Part shown: in pieces, positions 9,963 through 19,530 of the stretch | How positions within the stretch are numbered: position 1 is the stretch's first letter | Layout: each line of letters begins with the position of its first letter | From: Prochlorococcus sp. AG-402-K21 | GTDB taxonomy: Bacteria; Cyanobacteriota; Cyanobacteriia; PCC-6307; Cyanobiaceae | Assembly: GCA_003216775.1 (NCBI GenBank) | Contig: QCII01000005.1 | Coordinates: 62,001-126,000, forward strand | Length of the DNA stretch: 64,000 nucleotides | Reading direction: 5' to 3' | Notes under the pieces: generated by a model | What the model saw: the letters and a program-made list of their open reading frames with translations, nothing else | The model's database searches: none | What the model was told of the DNA's origin: nothing | Position numbers and translations under genes: made by a program

Positions 9963-11086
9963 TAAGATTCTTTACCAAATAATTTACTAAAAAGACCACT
10001 ACTAGAATTGATATTTTTATCAGAATATTGAGAAGCTAAACCTTCTAAAAGCTTTCGCTCTTCCTCAGTAATGCGCGTTGGCAATTTTACCTTCACTAAA
10101 ACTTCATGATTTCCTCTTGCAACTGGATTACCAAGTCTAGGTACCCCTTTATTCTCGAGTGAAAGAGTTGTATTTGGTTGAGTACCGCTTGGGATTTTTA
10201 AATTAACGTTTCCATCAACTGTAACAATTTCAACAGTATCACCTAAAATAGCCTGTAGATAACTCACAGCTATTTCTGAATAAATAGTTACACCATCTCT
10301 TTTTAATTTTGAATCATTTTTCACCTTTATAAATACATAAAGATCTCCAGGTGGACCACCTCTCAAGCCTACATTTCCTTCTCCAGAAACTCTTAATTTA
10401 GTACCAGTATCAACTCCGGCAGGAATATTAATTCGTAAATTTTTTCTGACTTGCTTTACTCCATTACCACCGCAACTTGCACATGGATCTGCGATTATTT
10501 GACCAACTCCATTGCATGAGGGACATTCAGCTACTTGTGTAAAATTACCAAATGGTGTTCTAGTAGCTCTTCTAACTTGTCCACTTCCTCCACAAGTTGG
10601 ACAGGTTTTTGGTCCGGTCCCTGGTTTAGCACCCGTTCCACTACAAACTTCACATGTCTCGAGATGAGGAATTTTAATTTCTCTTTGTTGACCAAATATT
10701 GCATCCTTAAAATCAACATTAAGGTCATACCTTAAATCATCGCCTTGTTGAGGTCCTCTTCTTTGAGTTCTTCCTCCCTGTGGATTTTGTCCGCCAAAGC
10801 CATTAAAAAAGGTTTCAAATAAATCTGCAAAGCCACCCATGTCACCCATATCGGGCATTCCAGCTGCACCTCCTAGACCAGCCTCACCAAACTGATCATA
10901 TCTAGCTCTAGTTTCAGGATCGGCTAATGCTTCATAAGCCTTACCAATTTCTTTAAATTTATCTTCAGCGCCAGGTTCTTTATTAACGTCAGGATGATAT
11001 TGTCTTGCTAATTTTCTATAGGCCCTTTTTAAAGTATCCGCATCAGCATCTCTGGAAACTCCAAGTATTTGGTAAAAATCAGCCAT
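9962..11086 (-). CDS. dnaJ: Chaperone DnaJ
   Basis: Type I J-protein that stimulates DnaK ATPase and delivers substrates. Order of domains: J domain (residues 1-70 with the HPD motif in YHPDVN), Gly/Phe-rich linker (about 75-115), a zinc domain with four CxxCxGxG-type repeats ([32 protein letters not shown]), and C-terminal substrate-binding domains. The full set makes it a true DnaJ rather than a short J-protein. It follows grpE by 29 bases. dnaK itself lies about 33 kb away in this window. Confidence 0.96.
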   Translation of the reverse strand: MADFYQILGVSRDADADTLKRAYRKLARQYHPDVNKEPGAEDKFKEIGKAYEALADPETRARYDQFGEAGLGGAAGMPDMGDMGGFADLFETFFNGFGGQNPQGGRTQRRGPQQGDDLRYDLNVDFKDAIFGQQREIKIPHLETCEVCSGTGAKPGTGPKTCPTCGGSGQVRRATRTPFGNFTQVAECPSCNGVGQIIADPCASCGGNGVKQVRKNLRINIPAGVDTGTKLRVSGEGNVGLRGGPPGDLYVFIKVKNDSKLKRDGVTIYSEIAVSYLQAILGDTVEIVTVDGNVNLKIPSGTQPNTTLSLENKGVPRLGNPVARGNHEVLVKVKLPTRITEEERKLLEGLASQYSDKNINSSSGLFSKLFGKES

Positions 11087-11115
11087 TAGATAATGCTCAA
11101 GTAAAAATTTGGAAT

Positions 11116-11832
11116 TTATACATCTTCAGAAGTATTTTCATCTGAATCAATATCCTCTTCAACTTTATCCTTTTCTACTTCATCTTGTGAATCTTGTTTG
11201 CCAGGTCCCATAGAAACTTTAACTAGAGCATGTCTCAAGACCTTGCCTTCTAAATTATATCCTCGCTGTAATTCTTCGATAATAAAATCTTCATTAAGCT
11301 CTTCACTTGGCTCTTTTAATACTGCTTCATGCAAAGTTGGATCAAATTGCTGACCAACCACTCTCATAGGCGCGACTCCTTGTTGTTTTAAAACTTCTAC
11401 TAATTGTTTATACAATCCTTGATAACTTCTATGAAGAGCAAGCGCCTCTTCACTTTCTGGTTTAAGTTGTTGTCTTGCCCTCTCAAAATTATCAACAATA
11501 GGAAGTATTGAGGTTAAAGTCTTAGAAACAAGTTGGATTTTCAAATCATCCTGATCCCTCGACTGTCTTTTCCTAAAATTATCAAAATCTGCAGAAATTC
11601 TTACATATTGATTTTTTAATGTTTCATGCTCTTTTTCTAATTGTTCTAACCTTGCATCATTATTGGAAATAGTATTTTTTAATTCTTCAGTATTTATTTC
11701 GTCTATTTTTTGAGATGATTCATCATTTTTAATTATCGGATCCTCTAAAGGGGCAGCATCTTCGGAAGATTTATCCTGATCAGAAACGTTATTTTCTATA
11801 TTATCAATATTGTCTGATTGGTTTTCAATCAT
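11116..11832 (-). CDS. grpE: Nucleotide exchange factor GrpE
   Basis: GrpE releases ADP from DnaK. The first 50 residues are acidic and low-complexity, followed by a coiled-coil (about 55-90, [28 protein letters not shown]), and then the beta domain with [13 protein letters not shown] and [17 protein letters not shown], which are diagnostic. An acidic tail rich in Asp and Glu follows. It heads the grpE-dnaJ-tusA-rsgA row. No CIRCE element or other clear heat-shock operator is visible upstream. Confidence 0.95.
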   Translation of the reverse strand: MIENQSDNIDNIENNVSDQDKSSEDAAPLEDPIIKNDESSQKIDEINTEELKNTISNNDARLEQLEKEHETLKNQYVRISADFDNFRKRQSRDQDDLKIQLVSKTLTSILPIVDNFERARQQLKPESEEALALHRSYQGLYKQLVEVLKQQGVAPMRVVGQQFDPTLHEAVLKEPSEELNEDFIIEELQRGYNLEGKVLRHALVKVSMGPGKQDSQDEVEKDKVEEDIDSDENTSEDV

Positions 11833-11907
11833 ATTTCTAAAAAATTAATAAAACTATTCTCTATTAAAATGATGCACAAAACAAGTTGCGGAAGGCCGCA
11901 CAAATTT

Positions 11908-12402
11908 CTAATCAGGAATAAACCTTAATGCTAGGCCATTATTACAGTATCTTTTTCCTGTAGGAGGTGGCCCATCATTAAAGACATGACCTTGATGACC
12001 TCCACATCTAGAACAATGATATTCAGTTCTTGGAACAATTAGTTTGAAATCAATCTTTGTTTCGATTGATCCTTGAATTGAATCCCAAAAGCTTGGCCAT
12101 CCTGTGCCACTATCATATTTTTTATCTGAGAGAAAAAGCGGCAAATCACATCCTGCGCAGTGAAATACCCCTTTTCTTTTTTCATTATTTAATTCACTAC
12201 TGAAAGCTCTTTCAGTACCTTCTTCCCTCAAAATATAATAGGATTCTTTACTAAGCCTCGATTTCCATTCTTCCTTTGATAAATCCCACTCTTCTCTAGA
12301 ATTGTATGAAGAAGCAAACACTTGCATAGGCTTAAAGATTATTTTTAAGAATGACATAATAGGAATTAGAATAAAAATTCTTCTTGTTAGAAATTGATTC
12401 AT
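11908..12402 (-). CDS. msrB: Peptide methionine-R-sulfoxide reductase, probably exported
   Basis: MsrB repairs the R-form of methionine sulfoxide in proteins. The catalytic cysteine is C153 in GKRYCNN; two CxxC zinc pairs are C82/C85 (CAGC) and C130/C133 (CSRC); SGTGWPSFW is the substrate-binding strand. The first 31 residues look like an export signal with a twin-arginine start (LTRRIFIL), a hydrophobic core, and a VFAS cleavage-like end, so the enzyme probably works outside the cytosol, in periplasm or thylakoid lumen. It is divergent from dus. The name is firm, the location is inferred. Confidence 0.9.
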   Translation of the reverse strand: MNQFLTRRIFILIPIMSFLKIIFKPMQVFASSYNSREEWDLSKEEWKSRLSKESYYILREEGTERAFSSELNNEKRKGVFHCAGCDLPLFLSDKKYDSGTGWPSFWDSIQGSIETKIDFKLIVPRTEYHCSRCGGHQGHVFNDGPPPTGKRYCNNGLALRFIPD

Positions 12403-12423
12403 ATTTTTAAATCACATAAAGAA

Positions 12424-13428
12424 ATGAGTTTTAATCAACCTAATTCTACGAAAAATATTCATAAATTAAGTATTGCTCCAATGATGGATTGCACTGATAA
12501 ACATTTCAGAATGATAATGAGAAAAATAAGTTCTAAAGCGCTCCTGTATACGGAGATGATCGTGGCCCAAAGTTTAATTTACACAAATAAAAAAGAAAAT
12601 TTTCTAAATTTTAATAATGAAGAACACCCAATATCTATTCAATTTGGTGGAGACGATCCTTTAATCCTTAAAGAGGCTGCTCGAATGGCACAGGATTGGG
12701 GTTATGACGAAATAAACTTTAATGTTGGCTGTCCAAGTCCAAGAGTATGTTCTGGAAATTTTGGCGCTTCACTTATGAAAGATCCCGAAAAAGTAGCAAA
12801 ATGCATAAACTCTTTAAAAAATAACTGCAATTTACCAGTTACGATTAAACACAGAATCGGTGTAGACAACGATGACAGTTTTATGCATTTGAATAATTTC
12901 GTAAGGTGTATCGCAAATGCTGGTGCAGACAGATTTACAGTTCATGCTAGAAAAGCCATACTAAAAGGTCTAAATCCAAAACAAAACAGGACCATACCTC
13001 CACTTAAGTATGATGTAGTAAAAAAATTAAAAAAAATAAATCCAGACTTATTAATAGAAATCAATGGGGGTTTCACAGATATCGATGAATCATTAGAAGC
13101 TTTAAATGATTTTGATGGTGTCATGATTGGACGATCAGTTTATAAACATCCCTTGAGATGGTCTGATATTGATCAAAAAATTTATAAGATAAAAACAAAA
13201 GCAAAATCTGCTTCACAAATCATCTTCTCTTTAATTCCATACATAGAAAGACATCTAAGTAATGGAGGGGAATCTTGGGATATTTGTAAACATCTTATTA
13301 ACTTAGTAGAAGGTATCCCTAAAGCAAAAATTTGGAGGAGTCAAATCTCAAACAAATCTATAAAAAAAGAATTAGATATTGAATATTTAATTAAATTAAC
13401 GACTAGGCTTGAAGAAATGGGTTACTAA
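12424..13428 (+). CDS. dusA: tRNA-dihydrouridine synthase, DusA-like
   Basis: A flavin enzyme that reduces uridine in tRNA D-loops. It begins LSIAPMMDCTDKHFR, matching the flavin-binding start of DusA; the catalytic cysteine is in NVGCPSPRVCSGNFGASLM; VTIKHRIG, FTVHARKA and IEINGGFTD bind flavin and RNA. I place the start at ATG 12424 (334 residues); an in-frame TTG at 12394 would add 10 residues and overlap the msrB start. DusA rather than DusB/C is favoured by the motif spacing and by the HARKAILKGLNPKQNR segment. Convergent with the RRM protein by 4 bases. Confidence 0.92.
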   Translation: MSFNQPNSTKNIHKLSIAPMMDCTDKHFRMIMRKISSKALLYTEMIVAQSLIYTNKKENFLNFNNEEHPISIQFGGDDPLILKEAARMAQDWGYDEINFNVGCPSPRVCSGNFGASLMKDPEKVAKCINSLKNNCNLPVTIKHRIGVDNDDSFMHLNNFVRCIANAGADRFTVHARKAILKGLNPKQNRTIPPLKYDVVKKLKKINPDLLIEINGGFTDIDESLEALNDFDGVMIGRSVYKHPLRWSDIDQKIYKIKTKAKSASQIIFSLIPYIERHLSNGGESWDICKHLINLVEGIPKAKIWRSQISNKSIKKELDIEYLIKLTTRLEEMGY

Positions 13429-13907
13429 TTTTTCTCGTTTGAAGCATTGCTCTCATTAGAAACTCCCCGTTTTCTCCTACTCCTACCGCTTTCATATTCA
13501 GCATTTTCAGGAGAGTTTCCATAACTTCTATCTTCCCAACCTTCTGCACCAGAAGATTTGTTGGCGTAAGAGTCTTTAGGTTCAGAATTACCACCGCCAC
13601 CGTAGCCACCGCCACCGTAGCCGCCATTATTACCACCTCTTCCTCCTCTACGGGATCCACCAGAGCCTCTTGGTTCTGCCTTATTAATCCTTAATGGCCT
13701 ACCCATAAGCTCTGTACCCTGCAAACCATCAATTGCAGTTAATTCGATTGCTTCATCAGCCATCTCAACGAATGCAAATCCTCTTTTCCTTCCAGTATCT
13801 CTTTCCAGAGGGAGAGAACAATTTAAAACTTCACCGAAAGGGGCAAACAATTGTAAAACATCTTCACGCTCTGCACGGAAAGGCAAGTTGCCAACAAAAA
13901 TACTCAC
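13425..13907 (-). CDS. Cyanobacterial RRM RNA-binding protein, glycine-rich
   Basis: A single RNA-recognition motif covers residues 1-80, with RNP2 IFVGNL (3-8) and RNP1 RGFAFVEM (42-49). Residues about 85-110 are Gly/Arg/Tyr-rich (RRGGRGG and GYGGGG repeats), followed by a charged Ser/Asn/Glu tail. Cyanobacterial Rbp proteins of this type are known for cold induction and mRNA binding; which role applies here is unknown. The tail is longer than in the short Rbp forms (about 80-100 residues). A hairpin lies just upstream (13,936-13,959), with only 28 bases to this start. Confidence 0.92.
   Translation of the reverse strand: MSIFVGNLPFRAEREDVLQLFAPFGEVLNCSLPLERDTGRKRGFAFVEMADEAIELTAIDGLQGTELMGRPLRINKAEPRGSGGSRRGGRGGNNGGYGGGGYGGGGNSEPKDSYANKSSGAEGWEDRSYGNSPENAEYESGRSRRKRGVSNESNASNEKN
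13591..13620. repeat. 15-base tandem repeat in the RRM protein gene
   Basis: Two identical 15-base units (CCACCGCCACCGTAG on the plus strand), followed by a partial third, encode the GYGGG repeats of the glycine-rich linker. In frame, so copy changes would alter linker length without breaking the gene. Confidence 0.85.
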
Positions 13908-13935
13908 TTTAAATTCAACAAAAAAATTACCAATT

Positions 13936-13959
13936 AAAAAAACTACAAAAAGTAGTTTT
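13936..13959 (-). terminator. Rho-independent terminator-like hairpin after argH
   Basis: On the minus strand, an 8-base stem AAAACTAC / GTAGTTTT with a 5-base loop ends in a run of seven T. It lies 61 bases past the argH stop, where a terminator is expected. It also lies only 28 bases before the RRM gene start, so if that gene's promoter is upstream, the hairpin could act as an attenuator. Confidence 0.65.
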
Positions 13960-14019
13960 AAAACATTACTCTTTTATTCTACTTCAAAGCATACCCTAGT
14001 TGTAGAAAATAATTGAGAT

Positions 14020-15399
14020 TTAGAGTAACAATTTTTTTTGCCAATTATTTACCTCTTTTTCAACTTGTGTAAAACCTGTTCCACCTTGACTAGATCTTGA
14101 CTTAACGACATTAAAAGGTTCAAGATCGACAAAAACATCCTCATCAAATTCAGGATGAAATATTTTAAATTCATCAATTGTAAGATTTTTAAATAAAATT
14201 TTTCTCTCTAAGCAATACTTAACAATTTCACCAACAACTTGATAAGCGGTCCTAAAAGGAACCTTTTTACCAACTAAATAATCTGCTAAGTCAGTAGCAT
14301 TAGAAAAGTCATTTTCAACTGAATTAGATAAATTTTTAATATTAAATTCTATGCCCTCATTAATTAGAATTGTCATTGCTTTAATGCAAGAAGATATAGT
14401 CTCTGCAGTATCAAATATTGGCTCTTTATCCTCTTGAAAATCTTTATTATATGCTAGCGGTACACCTTTGACCATTGTTAACAACGCTTGAAGATTTCCA
14501 TACACTCTTCCAGTTTTTCCTCTTATCAATTCTGGAACATCTGGATTTTTTTTCTGAGGCATTAAGCTACTGCCGGTAGAACATTTATCTGTTAATTTTG
14601 CGAAAGAAAATTCATCAGTAACCCATAAAATTATTTCCTCAGAAATTTTGCTCAAATGAGACATTGCTAGAGCAGAGGCAGAGACAAACTCAATACAAAA
14701 ATCTCTATCACTCACTGCATCTATACTATTTTTATAAATTTTTTCAAAGCCTAATTCTGTAGCTGTAAAATTCCTATCGATTTTTATTTTTGTGCCAGCT
14801 AATGCTGCAGCTCCTAATGGAGAAATATTTACTCGAGATCTTACTTCTTTAAATCTTTCCCGATCTCTTTGAAACATTTCTAAATAAGCCAATAAATGAT
14901 GAGCTAAAGATAATGGTTGTGCTCTTTGCATATGAGTATATCCAGGAATTAAGGTATAAATGTTAGATTTAGCAAGATTAAAAAAGGATTTTTGCAGGTC
15001 AGTTATTAATATTTCAAGATTGTCAATTTCTTTCCGTAGCCATAATCTTATATCTGTGCCAACCTGATCATTTCTGCTTCTGCCTGTATGTAATTTTTTT
15101 CCAGTTTCGCCAATTAAGCTGATTAACTTTTCTTCAATACAATAGTGAATATCTTCAGATGGGGGACTTGGAGAAAATTTACCCTCCAAATACTCAACTT
15201 TTATTTCCTCTAAACCATTAATAATCTGTAAAGTTTCTGAAGATGATAAAACTTGGGTTTTTCCAAGCATCTTTGCATGAGCAATCGAGCAATCTATATC
15301 TTCCAAAATTAACTTTTTATCAAAACCAATTGAAGCATTAAATTTTTCAATAAAGGAGTTTAATGTATTATCAAATCTTTTACTCCAAACTTTTGCCAT
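14020..15399 (-). CDS. argH: Argininosuccinate lyase
   Basis: Last step of arginine synthesis: argininosuccinate to arginine and fumarate. The superfamily signature [12 protein letters not shown] is present near residue 275; [13 protein letters not shown] (near 105) and [15 protein letters not shown] (near 155) build the active site. Length 459 is typical. It starts 62 bases after the phosphatase gene stop and is followed by a terminator-like hairpin. argG, the preceding enzyme, is in this same window about 26 kb away on the other side of the origin. Confidence 0.97.
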   Translation of the reverse strand: MAKVWSKRFDNTLNSFIEKFNASIGFDKKLILEDIDCSIAHAKMLGKTQVLSSSETLQIINGLEEIKVEYLEGKFSPSPPSEDIHYCIEEKLISLIGETGKKLHTGRSRNDQVGTDIRLWLRKEIDNLEILITDLQKSFFNLAKSNIYTLIPGYTHMQRAQPLSLAHHLLAYLEMFQRDRERFKEVRSRVNISPLGAAALAGTKIKIDRNFTATELGFEKIYKNSIDAVSDRDFCIEFVSASALAMSHLSKISEEIILWVTDEFSFAKLTDKCSTGSSLMPQKKNPDVPELIRGKTGRVYGNLQALLTMVKGVPLAYNKDFQEDKEPIFDTAETISSCIKAMTILINEGIEFNIKNLSNSVENDFSNATDLADYLVGKKVPFRTAYQVVGEIVKYCLERKILFKNLTIDEFKIFHPEFDEDVFVDLEPFNVVKSRSSQGGTGFTQVEKEVNNWQKKLLL

Positions 15400-15461
15400 A
15401 TCAATTAATAACTTTAGATATCTCTAATAAAGCATTTTTTTATATCGGTGACAAAAAATAT

Positions 15462-16805
15462 CTATTTCAATTGAAAAATTACAATAGATGCATCATCTTC
15501 CAAATGTCCATTTTGTCCTGTAAAGTCGTCTAATTTTTTAAATATCTTATTTAAAATTTCTTGTGATGTATAAGATTGCTTACAAAGTTTCATAAGGGTT
15601 TTGATTAGCCTTTCCTCATCAAATCTTTCGCCTAAAGAATTAGAAGTGTCAATTACACCATCTGTGTAATAAAGGACTAAATCATTTTCATTAAGCTTAA
15701 CTTCTCCACAATGATATTCAGCATTTTTTTGTAGTCCAAGGACAAATCCCTCTGCATCTAATTTTATGATTTTCTGATCTGAACTTTTCCAAAGCAAAGG
15801 AGGATTATGTGCTGCATTAGCAAATCTCAACTTTCTCGTTCTAGGGTCATAATCTGAATAAAACAATGTCACAAATCTATGTGATTGATCTAAATCATTT
15901 ATTGCAAGTTGATTCAAATCATGCAAAATTCTATCTGGCGGCAGCCCTGTAAGAACCTCTGCACGAAGCATTCCCCTTAACATAGTCATTAGAAGACCAG
16001 CAGGAATTCCTTTACCCATAACATCCCCAATCACCAGAGCCCATCTGGCTTTTTCTTTTCTTTTATCTGAGATATTCGTCTTTAAGCACATAAAATCATA
16101 GTAATCTCCTCCCAACTGGAGAGCAGGCCTACAATGAGCAGCAAGATCTACACCATAAATAATTGGACAATACTCTGGGAGTAATTGAGATTGTATTTCA
16201 GCTCCAGTAGAAATTTCTCTATCTATATTCTCATGCTTTTTCTTTATTTTTATAAGACAATGATTTTCTAATCCAACAGCGAGACAACTTTGAATAAAAT
16301 TAAAATTACTATCTTTAGTAATTGCTTGACTAGATAGATCTTTACTAAAAATATATATAAAACCTCTACATTTACCTCTAGATAAAATTTTTTCTGTTTC
16401 AATTTTATATTCTTTAAAATTATTTTTTAGCGCGTCTTCAAAAGAAATAATTTCTTTAATTTTAAAATTTTTAGTAAATTTAAATTTATTAAAAAAATTA
16501 TTAATTTCTTCTTGAATTTTTAAATATCTATTATCGGCAGAAATCCTTATATTTTCATGCCATATATCACCCTCATGATCTAAAGGAATAATAAATATTA
16601 TTTTTTCGTTAAATATATGTTTTAGGATTAAGGATATATAGTCAAGTAATTTATTTACGTTTGAAAAGGATTTTAAATAATATGCCAATGACGATGCAAT
16701 TTCAGCAAATTTATATTTATTTTTTAAAAATTCTGAGGATTCACTTTCTAAAATTTTTTGTATAAATTTGTTTGACAATAATTTTTCTTTTTGATTATTT
16801 GTCAC
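15462..16805 (-). CDS. PP2C/SpoIIE-family serine phosphatase with an N-terminal sensor-like region
   Basis: The C-terminal half (about residues 200-447) is a SpoIIE/RsbU-type PPM phosphatase: GAEIQSQLLPE, AAHCRPALQLGGDYYD, VIGDVMGKGIPAGLLM, RFVTLFYSDYDP, ANAAHNPPLLW, DLVLYYTDGVIDTS and DDASIVIF, with metal-binding aspartates in place. The N-terminal half is Lys/Asn/Ile-rich with weak similarity to a GAF-like sensor fold; this part is inference. The start is GTG at 16805; no nearby ATG exists. Such phosphatases often control anti-sigma antagonists or other regulators, but no partner kinase is next to it here. It sits in the ftsY-to-argH row. Confidence 0.85.
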   Translation of the reverse strand: MTNNQKEKLLSNKFIQKILESESSEFLKNKYKFAEIASSLAYYLKSFSNVNKLLDYISLILKHIFNEKIIFIIPLDHEGDIWHENIRISADNRYLKIQEEINNFFNKFKFTKNFKIKEIISFEDALKNNFKEYKIETEKILSRGKCRGFIYIFSKDLSSQAITKDSNFNFIQSCLAVGLENHCLIKIKKKHENIDREISTGAEIQSQLLPEYCPIIYGVDLAAHCRPALQLGGDYYDFMCLKTNISDKRKEKARWALVIGDVMGKGIPAGLLMTMLRGMLRAEVLTGLPPDRILHDLNQLAINDLDQSHRFVTLFYSDYDPRTRKLRFANAAHNPPLLWKSSDQKIIKLDAEGFVLGLQKNAEYHCGEVKLNENDLVLYYTDGVIDTSNSLGERFDEERLIKTLMKLCKQSYTSQEILNKIFKKLDDFTGQNGHLEDDASIVIFQLK

Positions 16806-16872
16806 AACAAATTGAATAGATAAATATGTTTTAACATTAAATTTAAACTTTTAAAAAAATTTAATTAAATAT

Positions 16873-18090
16873 TTATTTATCTGCAAGCAAAGCCTCCACA
16901 AATTCATAACTATTAAAAGGTCTCAAATCTTTTATGCCTTCCCCAGCCCCAATAAATCTTATGGGCAAATTAACTTCTTCAGAGACAGCTAAAGAGACCC
17001 CTCCTCTCGAAGTTCCATCTAGTTTAGTAATAATTGCTCCACTTAAATTTGCTGATTTAGCAAAACTTTTTGCTTGTTTTAAGCCATTTTGTCCTTGACT
17101 TGCATCTAAAACCAATAATGATTCAACAATTGCATCTGGAACCTTTTTATCAATAATTTTTTTTATTTTTGCCAATTCATCCATCAAATTATTTTTTGTT
17201 TGCAATCTACCGGCTGTATCAACTAGTAATAACTCAACATTTCTTTTTTTTGCAGAATTGATTGCATCAAAAACTACAGCAGCTGGATCAGCATTTTTTG
17301 ATTGATTTGATATAACATCAACATTACTCCTCTCCCCCCATACTTTTAATTGTTCTACTGCCGCTGCTCTAAAAGTATCAGCAGCAGCTATTAAGGTTTT
17401 AAAATTACTCCTTGATGACAAATATGCTAATTTTCCTAATGTAGTGGTTTTACCAACGCCATTTACTCCTACTAATAACCAGACATTTAACTTACCTTTT
17501 TGAGGCACTAAAAGATCAGTACCTGAATTTATTATTGGTTTATCGATAATTAATTTTAATTCCTTCTTTAAGAATTTTATTCCTGCTTCTCCCCCTACGA
17601 CTTCTTCGTTTAATTTTTTTCTGAGAGCACTTATTACTTTATCAGTTGAATCAATCCCAACATCAGCTCTTATTAATAATGTCTCTAAATCATCTAGAGA
17701 TTCAGGAGTAAGAGGATCATCTCCCAATTTGTCCAATAATTCAGTAACAAATCCTTTTCTTGTTTCTTCTAGTCCTTTTCTTAATTTAGTTAACCAATCA
17801 ATTTCATCTATAGATATTTGATTTATTTTTTTTCCTTGAGAAGCTAGAACCATCGCCGACCAAGTAAAATTATCATCAAATTCTCCTAATTCAGTATCTG
17901 CATTAGCTTTAGCAGGAATAAGATTTTCTTTAGCAATCAATTCTTGCTTTTGCTCTTCTTGTAGCTGCAATTCTTGCTTTTGCTCTTCTTGTAGCTGCAA
18001 TTCTTGCTTTTGCTCTTCTTGTCTTTTTTTTAAAAGTGCATAAGCTTGTGCAGCCCACTCTCGTGAATTATCAGAATCAATATTAGTCAT
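16873..18090 (-). CDS. ftsY: Signal recognition particle receptor FtsY
   Basis: FtsY is the membrane-associated GTPase that docks SRP-ribosome complexes to the translocon. The NG domain has GVNGVGKTTTLGKLA (G1), DTFRAAAVEQL, DTAGR (G3), TKLDGTSRGG (G4) and the closing GAGEGIKDLRPF. The N-terminal A-domain (about residues 1-60) is made of a repeated 10-residue unit EEQKQELQLQ from a 30-base tandem repeat and is then acidic. Length 405 depends on repeat number. Downstream of nusB by 59 bases. Confidence 0.96.
   Translation of the reverse strand: MTNIDSDNSREWAAQAYALLKKRQEEQKQELQLQEEQKQELQLQEEQKQELIAKENLIPAKANADTELGEFDDNFTWSAMVLASQGKKINQISIDEIDWLTKLRKGLEETRKGFVTELLDKLGDDPLTPESLDDLETLLIRADVGIDSTDKVISALRKKLNEEVVGGEAGIKFLKKELKLIIDKPIINSGTDLLVPQKGKLNVWLLVGVNGVGKTTTLGKLAYLSSRSNFKTLIAAADTFRAAAVEQLKVWGERSNVDVISNQSKNADPAAVVFDAINSAKKRNVELLLVDTAGRLQTKNNLMDELAKIKKIIDKKVPDAIVESLLVLDASQGQNGLKQAKSFAKSANLSGAIITKLDGTSRGGVSLAVSEEVNLPIRFIGAGEGIKDLRPFNSYEFVEALLADK
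17941..18022. repeat. 30-base tandem repeat in the 5' part of ftsY
   Basis: About 2.7 identical copies of a 30-base unit (starting TTCTTGCTTTTGCTCTTCTT on the plus strand) give EEQKQEL(QLQ) repeats in FtsY. The copies have no differences, which points to recent slippage or recombination. In frame, since 30 is divisible by 3. Confidence 0.95.
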
Positions 18091-18149
18091 TGATATTTTT
18101 GGTCCATATTTAATAAAATTTTAAAATATTATTTATTTAAATCAAAGAA

Positions 18150-18779
18150 TCATTGCAATTTTACTGTTTGTAATCTCCTTAAAACTCCATTAATAAATTT
18201 TCTTCCTTGTATATCACTATATTTATTAGCTAGATTTACTGCTTCATCACAAGCAACAGCAACTGGTGTACTCAAAAAATTGATATCAACATAGGCTAAA
18301 CGCAAAATATCTCTATCAATTCTTGGCAATCTTTTTAATCTCCAACCATCCATTGATTGATCAATATCAGAATCAATAATTTTAAGATTATTAATTATCT
18401 TACTAATCCTATCGCTCACATCATCTCTAATATCGATTTGTCCACTAGAAACTATTAATTTTGGAAAATCTAAAGTAACTGAAAGTGTATTCATCACAGT
18501 TTCAATTTTTTGTAGAGATTTCTTTAAGTCATCTCTAACGTTTGAAAAAGAGGAACCAACACCTTCATGAAGTTCACTATCTAATATTTTTTGTGATGCA
18601 TTTTCTAAATCTGATTCGCAATTGTCTAACTCATCTCTACAGTGGTTTATTAGAGTATCTAAAGCAGCTTCAAAAATTTCCTCTATCTGCAATTTATTCA
18701 ATTTAAAATAACCTTTATCTTTTATCAGACCTAAAGAAATTAAGGATAATTCTCTAGAAAGGGATCTATTATTATGCAT
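18150..18779 (-). CDS. nusB: Transcription antitermination protein NusB
   Basis: NusB acts with NusE (ribosomal protein S10) on boxA RNA to keep polymerase going through rRNA operons. The family's C-terminal signature is present: RLPRIDRDILRLAYVDI, TPVAVACDEAVNLANKY and GRKFINGVLRRL. At 209 residues it is longer than the roughly 140 of E. coli; the extra length is an insertion of about 60 charged residues after the first helices, as seen in other cyanobacteria. I take ATG at 18779 rather than the TTG one codon earlier. It follows the DUF502 gene by three bases. Confidence 0.9.
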   Translation of the reverse strand: MHNNRSLSRELSLISLGLIKDKGYFKLNKLQIEEIFEAALDTLINHCRDELDNCESDLENASQKILDSELHEGVGSSFSNVRDDLKKSLQKIETVMNTLSVTLDFPKLIVSSGQIDIRDDVSDRISKIINNLKIIDSDIDQSMDGWRLKRLPRIDRDILRLAYVDINFLSTPVAVACDEAVNLANKYSDIQGRKFINGVLRRLQTVKLQ

Positions 18780-18782
18780 CAA

Positions 18783-19517
18783 TTAAGAGGATGTATTAGT
18801 AGAAGCACGTAATTGAGAAAATAGTTTTGAAAATGTTGGATTTGTAGTGTTGTTTTTCTCATCTGGATTAACAATACCAGCCGATATTATTGTTCTAAAA
18901 GCATCTTCAACAGAAATATCTAAATCCTTCACAGAAGACTCTGGAACCAATGTATACCAACCAGTAGTTGGGTTAGGTGCTGTAGGTATAAAAACACTTA
19001 GCAATTTTTCTTCCAATTCTGGCTTCAGAGAAGGACCAACATCACCTGTTACAAAACCTACGCTATATAGTCCCTCACGTGGATATTCAACTAAAACAAC
19101 TCTTCTAAATCGATTAGATTTGTTACTTAAAAAAGTTTCGAGCAATTGTTTAAGAGTTTTATAAACTGCACCAGCTATAGGAATTTTTGATAATGTGCCT
19201 TCTCCAAATTCTAATAACCACCTTCCAACAAAATTTCTCGCCATTAAGCCTATAAGCAAAATCGCTAATAAAGGCACAGTTAAACCCAAAGAAAGATTGA
19301 TTAAATCTTGTAATAAAGGATTTAAAGTTATAAATGGATTTAACTGCTTAGGAACAGAAGTTACTAAGGTTAATACAAATTTACTAACTAATGAGGATAA
19401 CCAGATAGTAGTAGCTAATGGTATTACAACCAATAACCCTGCTATAAGATCATTTTTTAGATCCTGTTGAAGCCTAGATCCTAAGTTCGAATCTTGATTT
19501 TGATTAGATTCAACCAA
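18783..19517 (-). CDS. DUF502 family membrane protein
   Basis: Two transmembrane segments are visible (LIAGLLVVIPLATTIWLSSLVSKFVL, residues about 25-50, and LINLSLGLTVPLLAILLIGLMARN, about 72-95). A soluble domain follows with IPIAGAVYKTLKQLLETFL, EYPREGLYSVGFVTG and FIPTAPNPTTGWYTLVPE, the conserved DUF502 strings. Function unknown. Start is TTG at 19517, as no ATG is available. It directly precedes nusB and ftsY. Divergent from queG across a 144-base gap. Confidence 0.88.
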   Translation of the reverse strand: MVESNQNQDSNLGSRLQQDLKNDLIAGLLVVIPLATTIWLSSLVSKFVLTLVTSVPKQLNPFITLNPLLQDLINLSLGLTVPLLAILLIGLMARNFVGRWLLEFGEGTLSKIPIAGAVYKTLKQLLETFLSNKSNRFRRVVLVEYPREGLYSVGFVTGDVGPSLKPELEEKLLSVFIPTAPNPTTGWYTLVPESSVKDLDISVEDAFRTIISAGIVNPDEKNNTTNPTFSKLFSQLRASTNTSS

Positions 19518-19530
19518 AATAATGTTTTTT

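Noticed and set aside
13403-13660. 85-codon minus-strand frame with Val/Ala/Met-rich start
   Set aside because: Out-of-frame reading of the glycine-rich repeat in the RRM gene.
17941-18022. Tandem repeats considered as a CRISPR array
   Set aside because: Units are contiguous without spacers and lie in frame in ftsY.
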